From the NCBI GenBank assembly GCA_012295275.1, contig CM022673.1, positions 20,970,413 to 21,034,412 of the forward strand: 64,000 bases of DNA. The letters are read 5' to 3'. Below are positions 1 to 11,900 of the stretch, in pieces (the first letter of the stretch is position 1; each line of letters begins with the position of its first letter). A program made the position numbers and the translations under genes. The DNA is from Chrysomallon squamiferum (Eukaryota; Mollusca; Gastropoda; Neomphalida; Peltospiridae). The notes under the pieces were generated by a model, which did not search any database, was not told where the DNA came from, and was given only the letters and a program-made list of their open reading frames with translations.

Positions 1-157
1 TGTGTGAGTTATTTCTAATGCTGTTTTATGTTTTCTTATTAATAACAATATAAAATCTTGTTATGTGCATTAACAAAGATTGATTTATTTAATTTTAAAT
101 GAAAGGAACAGTAAACTATAAACACCATGAAGCCATGAAAATAAATGATATTGTTAC

Positions 158-1714
158 CTCTTCAATGGCTCCAGTTGAAAGTCTGTGGCCTGCTACATTG
201 ATGACATCATCACTTCTTCCCATCACTGCAATATATCCATTCTCATCTTGAAAACCAGAGTCCATTGTATCATAATAACCCTATCAGATAATAACACTCT
301 CAAACAAAGTTGCTATCCTAAAGAAGGCTTCATATTTTTATTTTATTTTTTATTTTGTAATTTATGAAACTGTTTGCTTTTCTAGTAATAATATTAATAT
401 ATAGTCATCATCATCATCATCATCACCATCATCATCACTGGCATAAAAAGAATAACATCACAGATAAAAATATGTTGTATTTAAACAAGCCAACACTTCA
501 ACATAAAAATTCTACAACTTACAGGAAAATTTTCAAAGTAAGTTGATTTAAAACGATCATCTGCAAGCCAAAGGGTTGAGAAAGATCCAGGTGGTAATGG
601 CAATCTGTAATTATCAAAACATGTTTACATTTTATAAAGTAAACCTCCTCAGAAATTTAATGTTTAATAAACTGGTAAAACTTGGTGTAATGAACAAGCT
701 ACTACAGTATCAGGATAAGTAAATAAATAATAAAATAATACAGAATTATTTATGTCTCCCAAATTTGATTATCTTGAGAACAGAAAGAATTAAACAATAT
801 CAGATTCAGCTTCTTAGTTTCTGAGTAGGTTTTTTTCCTTCAGATTTCTGGATGATATTACAATAAACTGGGTCAATGTCAAATTTTTTGCATTCTCACC
901 AGCTTGTTCCTACTTTATTATTAGTAAGGACTGGACATCAGTATAATATGAAACAATAACTAGTATACAGTTTAGTATCACAATAGAAACAATTCAAGAT
1001 CCTTCCAAATTCTTTTCTTTTACAAAACTTACTTTACTAAAATCTGACCAAGCTCATTAGGTTTTGTCTCTTGACCATCAGCCATAACTTTCACTGAAAA
1101 TAAATAAATAAATGAATAATAACAGTAACAACACTGCAAAATAAAATAAAAAAGATTGAAATAAGAACGAGCAAATATTAACAAGAAACCAGTAATATGG
1201 ATTAATAAGAAAGGAAACAAAAAAGTAATAACAAAGACATATTTACCATTCCAGCCAGGTACAGGTTTTCCAGCCCTACCAGGTGGTGGGTATGGGTCCA
1301 TGTCCATACCTGTGCATGTACATGTTATTGGCCATCCTGATTCTGAAAATGTAATTACATCACCTCACATTTTAAACAAGTTTCAACTGTTCTAATTAAG
1401 AATTAGCTCTTTATTGATGTATTTGATCTGGGTCAAATATTGGTTTGATGTACACAAATTTTATTTAGGATATATATACATATAAAGCAAGGTTACAAAC
1501 TAAGAAATAAAGGTACACAGCTAAATAAAGTTATAAACAGATAAGTTACTGCTACAGTACCTGTTTGCCACCAGTGATCTAGGATGGGTTTTTTAAATAG
1601 TTTCCTTGCCCAGTGAATTGTCTCATGATCTAAATGTTCTCCAGCAGCAAACACCCCTCTCAAACTAAATAAGAACAGAACAGTAAAAAAAAAAATAATA
1701 AAAATTAACAAAAC

Positions 1715-1757
<43 letters not shown>

Positions 1758-4700
1758 AAAACAGATAAATAGAGATAAACATACATATATACATACATAT
1801 ATATAATGTATAATGAAAGCACAGGTACTAAAAATAAATGGCAGTAAAAATATTAGTTTAACAGTTTATAACATGTGGTCAGTACATGATATGTCACAAC
1901 TACAGAAATATGACTGCACCCACATATTTTTAAATTGTATTGTATTGTTCATTATTATAAATTAAATTTTCATTGAAAAAAAATTAATAATAAACAAAAA
2001 TAAAACAAGTGAGTAATATACAGAATATATTTAAACGGTATTACAAAAGGTATATTTTACGTTTAGTGAAAAAACACATTAAACATAATTTCTCTTAATA
2101 AATCAAATCCTATGATAATAATAAATGATGAATTTCTTTGTTAAGCAATAAAACCCTTCTTTATAAAAATATTAATGTAAACCAGGTTAGTAATGCATCA
2201 ACTATTTTGAAAGTGGCTAAGTATTAAATTATTAATAAACAATGAATAAAGTTATACAAACATTAAATATTTTTATATTTAATTATTTTTGTAAAAGATA
2301 ATAAAACAATTTTAAAAAAACCTGGGAGAAACCCATCAACAAAACACTCTTAACATTTGAACTCCTCATTTTTAGTATAAAAAATAAAAACACTGACACA
2401 ACTAAAAAATGTACAAATAAATTCAATAAAGTTAAAAATTTTAATTTCAGGTTAATGAAGTTTTTAACTTTTATATTTACCATTATCTACATGTGTTTCA
2501 TTTAAAACTGTCACCATTAACTTTAACCTGTTAACAAAAATAAGCTGTAGTTAGATCTAATCTTGTTAGAAGACTAGTTGGAAAATAAGGTAGGACTCAA
2601 AAATTAGGATTTCTAGGGACTCAAATACCAATGACATTTATACAGGCATGAATAAATAATAAGATATATACAGATACTAAGATGAAGCATGGAAATCGTT
2701 GTGAAATAGAAACTGATATTTTGCTTTTATATCTTTCATTTACATTTTTTTTTTTACTTTACTATAAGATGTTATAAATAAATCCATTTTGAAGGTCCAT
2801 GGTATTGAAAATGTAGTACATTAATAGATTTTTCAAAAACTGGTCTGTTGTAATGTAAAGGTTTTAATTTTATAGTATTGTCTGTTATATAAATTAGTAC
2901 AGCTTTTAGGGCATTTGTTACAATAATGGAAACAGCAAAATATCCACAGATGTTCCATGTTTGCCGTATTCATTTTTTTTTTTTACATGATAGCATGCAT
3001 TTCTTTAACAAAGTAATGATAGTAATATATTAGTAATTGTTTTGCACTGAAATGGCCAATGAAATCAAGTCTTACTATTTAAGTATTATGGAAATAAAGA
3101 AAACAACCAAGTATAGATAAACTAACCTGTCCAGTGGCATATATTTCTTAGAAAACTCTCCATTAGGATCCTAAATAAAAATCATCTACTTAATTTAATT
3201 TTTTCCATGTAACTGCTTTTCTTTTCGTTTTCTTTCTTTTGTGTATTTTTCTTTTTACTGCTTTTCTTTTTCTTTCTTTTTTTATGGTTATTTAATGTGA
3301 AATATAATTAAATTTTATTATTATTATTTTTTTTCTCTTTGTTTTTTTATTTTAGAAAATCTTTCAGTCAATTCTGTATTTTAGATAGTAGTTCATTTGC
3401 TTTGACAAAACACTTCACATGTCATCATTTGACTTGAATACTCATTAATATTTGTTATTCACTGATACCAGTTAGATTTTAGTAATAAATGTTAAACAAA
3501 CCTCAGCTCTGATAGCTCTAAGTGCTGTAGGAGCAGTGAACATACTGCAAACATTGTGTTCTTTAATCACTCGGAAATATGTTGTTGAGTCAGGTGTTCC
3601 AACAGGCTTACCCTTAATAATTAAAAAATATAAGTATTATTTTAATAAATAAAGGACATTCAAGGACATATATCTATGAAAGAATGATTTCACTCCTACC
3701 TAAAGGTACTTAGATTAATATAATAGAAGCAGAAGTTAAGCAATGAATTTAAATTCATAATCCATACCTCAAAAATAACTGATGTGTTCCGATTCAGTAA
3801 AGGTGCATAAGCGATGTAGGAGTGACCAACCACCCAGCCCAGGTCTGAGGCAGCCCACCAAGTCTGAAACAAAAAGTTGTTGATGGGTTTTTTAGTTTAA
3901 AGTAATAAAAAAATATTAAATATTAATCATATCAAAATGGTTAGAATACAGGACCAAAGATAGCAAATATAACAACTCTGGTGCTGCAACAACCCATTAC
4001 TGGTTTATCAAAAACCATCATATGTACTTCCCTATCTGTGGAAGGATGTACATAAAAGATGCTAATCTATATGATGGCTGGATTACATGAAAACCCTCAA
4101 TAAAGCTCATTAAAATGGTTGATCAAGTTTCTTTTTAATGGTATACAGATTTGAAGCTTTGTCCTTGGCATATTATTAGCAGCCTCATTTCAGTACAATG
4201 TTCACTATTTGACAGATACACAAAGAAAATAAGTAATATTGCATATTGCATCTATACCATAATATAAGAAGATATTAATATTATCAAGTATATTAAAAAC
4301 TGTTTTTTTTCATCTTTTAAATTTATCTGTATTATTTCTTAATATATTTAAATATTATTTTTGAACAGAAATTCATGTTTTAATTTTTAAACTTTCTTTT
4401 AAAGAGATTAAATTTTGTTGTCATTAAATACAAAAGGTTGTTTACTTCTCCAGGATCAACATTAAAAAGAGCTTTCATGGACCACTTCATAACAACTGCA
4501 TATCCTCCTACTGGTCGGACAACTGCCTAAAATAAAAATTAAAAATTTAATCATTTTCAATTTGAACTGACAGAAACAATTCAGAAAAGTAATGGAGAAA
4601 GAACAAAACAGAATTTGTATTTTATAACACCTGGATAAATATTCTGAAATTTTTCATGTAAATATAAATATGTTACAAATAATTAAGAAGTTAATAACAT

Positions 4701-7700
4701 TTAAATTAGGAACAATACAGTTAAGTGAAAACATCTGCAAAGAATTTAAACATAATATATATTTTCAAATGAAACTTAATCAGTGTGAAAATTATCACTT
4801 TGCAGCTAGTTATTTAAATGTTAGTATATCATCTCACCTTCGGTAATCCAGTAGTTCCTGAAGTGTATATAAAATAAACTGGATCCATAGCAGCAACAGG
4901 TACACAGTCCACACCTTCACTGTCTGCTATTTCTTCTTCCCAATCAACATCCATGTTTTTCATCAGTGGAGCACGATCAAACTAGAATATAAAATAATGA
5001 ATCATTTAGAAATGACTGAGGATCCAGATGAAGTAAAGGAAGAGAGGTAATTCTCCATAATCTGGGGTCAAAAACAGATTGATTTACCAGATTTTTTTGA
5101 TTTTTTTTAACTGACCTAACATAGAACGGCGCACTACCTTGCAATAATTTCCTTTTAAAACCTGCATCAGCAGCCTTTACTTAAAGTTTTACAAAGATAG
5201 TTTAATGTAACCATCACTGTTATATCAATTGGAAAAAAATATGATGAAAACATTTTTATCATAATTTTAAGTATATATATATATATATTTAGAAGATTTG
5301 ATCAACTTTCCAAACCAATCCATTCTGTATTTAAGTAACAATATATAAAGGTGAGAACTGACTTGTAACTCAAAAGAAATTAAGAAATGATAGTAACTGT
5401 GGATTATTTAGTGATAGATATTAATTGATCAGTACTACTTAATGTTTGTACCCATAAATGATATTTCCAGTATTACTTTTATTTGTTATCCTTTAATAAC
5501 ATCAACATAATTATCAAACTGGTTCTATGCAAGTAATATACTGTTGTAATTATCAAACTGGTTCAAAGCCTGTAATATACTGTTGTAATTACATGAAGTT
5601 TGATGGTTTTTTTACCTGTGGTCTATTGAAAATAATACACTTGTTAGGTCTGAAGTCAATCAACTGAAGAGCTCCTTCTAACATGGGTTTGTAAGGAACA
5701 ATTCTGGTGGGTTCCACTCCACAGCTGGCACTGATGATCACTTTTGGCTTTAGTAAGAAATAAAACAAAACAAAGAAATAAAAAAAGGAAAAAGTAAACA
5801 GAAAAAAAATGTTGCTTAAAAAGAATAAAGAAAATAATTAATATTAAATTAAACTATGGAGCAGATTTGTGCGTGTTGGTGGGTGGATGTTGTATGTATG
5901 CTGTGTAATAAATAGACAGCAATTTGCTGTTCAAGTAAAAATTAAATTAAAAATGCTAATATTATATTACTGATTTTTAATATAAAACAACTGTACTGCA
6001 ACATACCTTAGCATGGTCAATTCTTGTTGAAAGTTCCTTTGAGGCAAATCCACCAAACACTAAAGAGTGATTGGCTCCTAGCCTAGCAGATGCCAACATG
6101 GCCACCACTGCTTCAGGAATCATTGGCATATAAATAATAATCTGATCTCCTTTTTTCACCCCATGTTTGCGCAAAACACCAGCTAATCTGCTAACCTATA
6201 AAATAAGATATTAAATAATCTTAATAATTAAGAGTTAATTTATATGATTTTAGATATATTTACAAATTTAAAAAGATTGATAAAAGCAACTCTGTTATTA
6301 CCATGCCAATTCTTAAAATTCATTATTTCCTTACTTATTTAACTATTTTGCATTTATTTCGTTTAATCCTTAAGTTTCATTAATATTTGATTTTAAATGT
6401 TTTCAAACTGTATAACATTTATAAGATTAAATTGTCATTATTAAGAACAGATTTTGCAATTATTACAGTTTCTTTATTTTATATAATATCAAAACACTAA
6501 TAAACAAAGTTTAAGAAATATCATACTAATGACGTTCACTTTCATTCACTTGACAACACTATCCAGATATATATGTAAACATTATTTCTTAACAAATTTA
6601 CCTGCTGAGATGCTTCCACACAATTAAGCCTAGAAATGCTGCAGTTAAAATATCATAATAGATTTTTTTGTTCAATTATTTACCTTCTCAAGTAGTTCAC
6701 TGTAAGTTATCTTTGTAACAGATTTAGTAACAGGACTGTCGTGAATGAGTGCTGTCTCTTCTCCATAACCAGCCTCAACATGTCTGTCTACAGCATTGTA
6801 GCATATACTAATTTCACCTCCATCAAACCTGAAATTATCCCTAATGTATTATGATACTGCAGATTAAGAGTTTCATTTCACATTAAATATGGCCATTGGA
6901 TACACTCAAAATGTTTTCTTTTAGTGATGTATAAATTACAGTTATTATTACTGCTTGGTGGCAATCTGAAATTCTGAAATAAAATAATCATCATATAAAG
7001 ATTGTTTTTATATTTTGTGGTGAATATCAAAATAAAAATTAAATACCATGGTCAAAATATTTATTATATTCGTTATTTGTAGTATCATGGTATGTTAAGT
7101 TTTCACTAAAATAATGGCAAATATTTTTTAAATGAATATTACAAACAGATATATATTTTTTATTTATTTTTTATTTGTTTTTTAATTTAATTTTATTTAT
7201 ATATTTACGTATTTATTTATTTATTTTTATTTATATATTTATATATTTATTTATTTATGTTTATTTTATTTATTTATTTTTTTTTTTACTGAGGTATGTG
7301 GACAAAATTTTCAAACCCAGGAATCTAAAAACATATAACAGCTGGAAAGAGCTTGGAAACCCCTATAAAATGAAACCAAGATCAAGTGAATATAAAGGAA
7401 GAACCCATTTTCTCAAATCCTGTAATAGGTGCTTATTTTTGTCCAGTTAAACACTATTCAAGACAATGGAAGTTGGTGATAGAAAACTGCTACATTTAAA
7501 AAAAATCTTTCTGGGCAAAACCAGATACAGAAATAATCACAGAATCGAAATATTCAAAATCGATAATGCTTATGGATTTACCGCCGATGTTTTTATGGTG
7601 GAATCCTTTAGAAATAACGTAATAAAAGCCAATGAAAACGACAAACGGTGCATATCCTCTAGCGAGATATGGCTGAAGTGGAACAGCACCTAATTAGTAC

Positions 7701-8110
7701 AAAATGCACCAGTTATCTCCAGGCGGGTATTTTAATTTTTAAATTTATTTCAAGTGAAATGTAGTATTTAGTAAAAAGAATCAAATTATCCATTATTATA
7801 TTTTATTTATTTATTTAAATGAAACGTACCATTTAGTAAAAGGAGGATTTGAATGATCCAAAACTTTATTCCACTGTTTATGCCAAACAAGTTGTTCGGC
7901 TACTTTGGCCCAGTATTCATCCGGATTTTCTATCGAATCTGAAAATTCTTTTTCATAAGAATTACTGTGCACTCTTGAACTGACATGCAAATTGTTGAAG
8001 TAAAGAGAACTTACAAAATGTTCTTTTCTGCGTAAATATCGAGAAAATAATGAAAAGGAAGTTAAATGATGAAAAAAAGTTTTGTAAGTTGACATCTTGC
8101 TGCCTAACAT
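158..8110 (-). CDS. ACSS3: ACSS3-like acyl-CoA synthetase (propionate--CoA ligase), 3' end outside window
   Basis: AMP-forming ligase that activates propionate and other short-chain acids to acyl-CoA, in the mitochondrial matrix in vertebrates. Fourteen coding exons, in transcript order: 7830-8110, 6684-6828, 6007-6195, 5616-5747, 4838-4981, 4446-4526, 3768-3863, 3502-3612, 3127-3170, 1561-1664, 1247-1342, 1033-1093, 523-604, 158-280. All introns are GT-AG, and exon lengths keep one frame through 563 codons. The first ~45 residues are basic and hydroxylated, as in a mitochondrial presequence. Seen motifs: the AMP-binding loop TSGTTGLPK (about residues 289-297), DHWWQT in exon 10, and [20 protein letters not shown] in the last visible exon. 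By comparison with a family length near 690 residues, about 120 C-terminal residues, including the catalytic-lysine region, lie beyond position 1. The start could be Met1 or Met6. Identity rests on remembered similarity to vertebrate ACSS3 and is strong. Confidence 0.93.
405..438. repeat. (ATC)n microsatellite
   Basis: TCA/TCATCACCA trinucleotide run in an ACSS3 intron. Confidence 0.9.
1713..1757. repeat. (GT)n-(AT)n compound microsatellite
   Basis: GT run passing directly into AT run in an ACSS3 intron, close to the exon 10 acceptor at about 1665. Confidence 0.9.
4000..4063 (+). repeat. Degenerate copy of a molluscan-type dispersed repeat
   Basis: In an ACSS3 intron: TGGTTTATCAAA, then TGTACTTCCCTATCTGTGG, then AAGGATGTACATAAAAGATGCT. 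The same word order occurs at 20738-20815 and, inverted, at 44390-44560. I recall closely similar sequence as a very common non-autonomous repeat in gastropod and bivalve genomes. Confidence 0.5.
7150..7290. repeat. (TTTA)n-rich simple repeat
   Basis: Imperfect TTTA/TTATT units over about 140 bp in ACSS3 intron 1. The long Phe/Ile/Tyr-rich open frame across it is an artefact of composition. Confidence 0.85.
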
Positions 8111-8343
8111 AATCGATTCACGTCCAAAGACCTTGACATTATGTCATGAATAGTTTATTGGTGTTGTTGTCGACTGAAGTTTGAAATTGTCAGACCATAC
8201 TTGCAAGTCGTATCAAATCCAAATATATGTGACTGAAGTCCGAGTACATTAAATGAGTAATCAATAAACGTTTTTGGTGTAACAAAACCATCGAAAAATT
8301 ATTGTTTTAGTTAACCAAGTTCCGCTAATAAAGAAGACTTATA

Positions 8344-8400
8344 CAGGTTGAGGATCCTTTAAAGTTTATCCGAAATCCGACATCCGAAACCTTTTCGAGC
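8344..8400 (+). mobile_element. Tigger/pogo-type transposon end fragment
   Basis: The stretch begins TA-CAGGTTGAGGATCC and continues with the repeated ATCCGAAATCC / CATCCGAAACC words typical of Tigger (Tc1/mariner superfamily, pogo group) terminal repeats. A TA target dinucleotide directly precedes it at 8342-8343. I could not find the opposite terminus nearby, so this is a solo or truncated end. The assignment is from remembered terminal sequences. Confidence 0.6.
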
Positions 8401-8523
8401 AGACGAAATTGTATTACACACAAAGATACATTTAAAAAAAAAAAAAAAATTATAATACAGTTTCGTAGTACAGAAATTCTTATAACATTGATACTTGGAG
8501 GTAATAATAATCTATCTATCTAT

Positions 8524-8585
8524 TGTTATTGTTGTTGTTGTTGTTGTTGTTGTTATTATTATTATTTATTATTATTATTATTATT
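8524..8585. repeat. (GTT)n/(ATT)n microsatellite
   Basis: Run of GTT units passing into ATT units in the ACSS3/FKBP upstream region. Confidence 0.9.
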
Positions 8586-8908
8586 AATTAAAAAAAAAAT
8601 ATTAATGTAATTTTAAATAATATAGATATAAAAGTCTGTCATTCCGTGGCATAAATAATTTTTGTTCCATTTTTATTTTTTTTTTTTTTTTAAAAAAAAA
8701 AAGAAAAACAAAAAAAAAAAAAAAAAAAAAAAGTAAAATATGTCTCTCAACTGGTTTCCCATTACGTTTTCCGATGATCATCTAATATATGGTAACATTA
8801 AAGAGAACCAGTTGATAAGCTATTTCTCCATGTGTTTTCCAGAATTTTCGTTTCCTTGCAGCTCACTTTTGGTCAAGATATTATAGGATACAGTAATAAT
8901 ACGCCCAA

Positions 8909-11900
8909 ATGACGAAAATGGATGATAACGAAACCGTTGAACAAACAAATTCAACTGGACCGGTGGATATAACACCCAACAAAGATGGTGGTGTTTTAAA
9001 AGAGATTTTACGAGAGGGAGTCGGTGATTCAACGCCAAATCCCGAAGATAAAGTCACCGTTCATTATGTAGGGACGCTAGCCGATGGGACACTGTTTGAT
9101 TCCAGTCGAGAAAGAGGAGAAAAATTTGAATTTGAACTCGGGACAGGTATATATTTATTTGTTGTTAATTATATTATATTATGTTTTTATGAAATTTTAT
9201 ATTAAATAAAAATGATCAAACTCGATCGTAGGTTTGTGGCAAACTTTACAAAAATAAAATTTTCCTTAATTAATATGGCTCAAAAACTCTACAGAAATTA
9301 AACTAGTAATACTAATAAATATGTAAAGAGATGGTTTTTCAAGATTAAGCTTCTGATTTGGAGAGGCCCTTTCATTTCACAGCATTTTGGTACACATTTG
9401 TATACATCACAAAAACCAGCAACAGAGAAATATTTTGGATTAATTATAATATTCTAAATGGGCGAAGAATGCCCCCAAAATAACTTGTTAAATGATTTTG
9501 AGAAATTTGCAAATGCCATTTAACAGACCTATGTAATTAATGCAGAACTTAGAAAATTTGAAAGCTGTTTATTCATTTCATTTCTTCTGTATGCAAAATA
9601 CTGAAGAAATCTTTTTATTCAGATATTGTATATTGTATTTTGGGTCCATTGCATAAAATATGGAACATCAGCATGACACTCAGACTTTCTTTTTGATATA
9701 ATTAGTAAAATGATATTTCAGATATATAATTTACTTAATCAAAACTCATATCTGTGTCTTTTGTCTGGAAAAGGTTTATTAATAGCAGTAAACTTAGAGA
9801 TCAGTTTATGAATTTTTATTGATGTGACTAAAAGGAAGGTGCATATCTGACCCAGTTTTAAAGAAATGCTGTGTATTTATCTTAATTGTTTAATATATTT
9901 ACAGGTTCAGTAATAAAAGCATGGGATCTTGGGGTTGCTACAATGAAGCGTGGAGAGCTGGCCAAGTTTACCTGCAAACCTGAATATGCTTATGGTGAAA
10001 CAGGTTCACCTCCAAAAATACCTCCAAATGCAACCTTAATATTTGAAGTGGAGCTGTTTGATTGGAAAGGTATAATAACTTGGGATATTTATTACCAAGT
10101 ACTTTGATATTATTACTGGTATTTGCACCATCACTATTAATATTAAAGAAAGTTATTTTAATTTGTACTACTATTAGAAATTTTGTTTCAAATTCTATTG
10201 TTTCAAATTCTCTGTTTGATGTGTGAGTGTGTGATAGGTGCAAAACACCAGCAATCTCTCTATCTTATTTTAGACTGAGACTAAAACTAGTATTCAAGTT
10301 GTAACTTTTAAAATTATTATCAATTTAATAATTCACTGAATTGTTAGCAAAGTAAAAAGAAAAGAAAAGAAAAATGAATAGTACTTAAGATGAATCCCTT
10401 TGTGTCACTTTAATAATATTAAATAAATCAATGAAATTAAAATAGATAATTATTTTAATACATATTTATCTCTCTTCAGGAATTGATCTTTCTGAGAACA
10501 AAGATGGTGGTATCATGAAGTATTCCATTAAGAAAGGCAGTGGTGGTAAAACTCCAAATGATGGGGCTGTGGTCAACAGTGAGTATTGTTCCAGCTGTCA
10601 TTTTTCATTGAACATTTTTATAACAAAAAAAAAGACAACAACCCGCAAATAACCTTGGCACCATTCAAACATAATAATACTTTCATTTGTGTGTAAAATG
10701 TGATGACTGCATACTGAAGATCAGGATAACCAAATAATAAATTAAAAATACATATTAAATAATTTTTAAATAGCATAATTTATGAAAAAGTTTAAACAAT
10801 TAGCAAATGTACACAGTCGACCTCTTGGTAGAAATAATGTAGTTGTGTATATTTAACCATTTACTTTCATTAGTGATGTCTAATTTCAGTTAAATATGTG
10901 GGCCGACATGGTGACCACGTGTTTGAGGAGAGAACAGTTCAGTTTACAGTGGGAGAAGGATGTGAGAATGGGATTATTGAAGGACTGGAGACTGCAATAA
11001 AGAAATTCAAGGAAGGCGAACAGGCTAAGTTGGTGATTGCTTCACGTTATGCCTATGGAGATGAAGGAAGTAAAGATTTAAACATTCCACCAGGAACCGA
11101 TTTAGAATACGAAGTTGAATTGCAAAGCTTTGAAAAGGTAAAGGCACTATACAGTCATTTTGTTTCATAATTAGTTATTAACTTTGATGTAATTGTTGAA
11201 ATATTTTGTTATTTTTGTTTTGTTTAATGGTCTGTTTGTTTGTCAGGTCTGAAACATAAGTTACACTGGACTAAACATATGGCAGACATATTTGAGGCTT
11301 CTTGGAAATTGTTTCAAACTTGCATAGAGATTTTAGAAAATTAATTTCTTTGCCTTTCCAAATAAAAACAGGTATTCTGAGTTAACCGGTTTTCTGGTGG
11401 CATAAATTTGCATTATCATCAATACTGTTTGATGATTTTACAGGTACTGTTTCAGAAATTAGAGGAGATAAGCGTGTTTTAAATTTTATAAATTATTACC
11501 TGTATTGGCTTTTAATTTTTATTTAGGCAAAAGAATCTTGGGAAATGGACATCAGTGAAAAACTTGAACAGTCAGAAATACTTAAAGCTAAAGGAACCAA
11601 ATTCTTCAAGGTATTTTTTTTTTAAAGTATTCCTTTTATTAGTTAACAGCACAGGCTTTTTAATATCAGTTATTGTTTTTCTATATTATATAATCATCCT
11701 TATTTGATGCAATCAGCAGTATTCCTTTTATTGTATTTGTTTTACAAGCAAAATAAAATCACATGGCAAACCAACATTTGCTAATTTGACCACTTTATAA
11801 TAATAAACAAATTTCTTTGATATTTTTAAATAACAATAATTAAACAACCAAGTTTACTGAGTTATTTTGGAATTTAAGAAAATGAGATCCTTTTTCCTCC

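Larger units (their letters stand above)
8111..8908. promoter_or_regulatory. Shared upstream region of the divergent ACSS3 and FKBP genes
   Basis: About 800 bp separate the ATG of the ACSS3-like gene (minus) from the ATG of the FKBP gene (plus), so both promoters must lie here or share elements. No clear TATA box is visible at either side. The stretch contains a Tigger-like transposon end (8344-8400), a (GTT)n/(ATT)n block (about 8524-8585) and facing poly(T)/poly(A) runs (about 8674-8732). Bidirectional promoter function is inferred from gene arrangement only. Confidence 0.5.

Noticed and set aside
7175-7693. Two plus-strand open frames (91 and 75 codons) in ACSS3 intron 1
   Set aside because: The first starts in a TTTA repeat. 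Neither shows a known motif or splice support. The sequence is less AT-rich than its surroundings and might be a decayed insertion, but I cannot support a gene.
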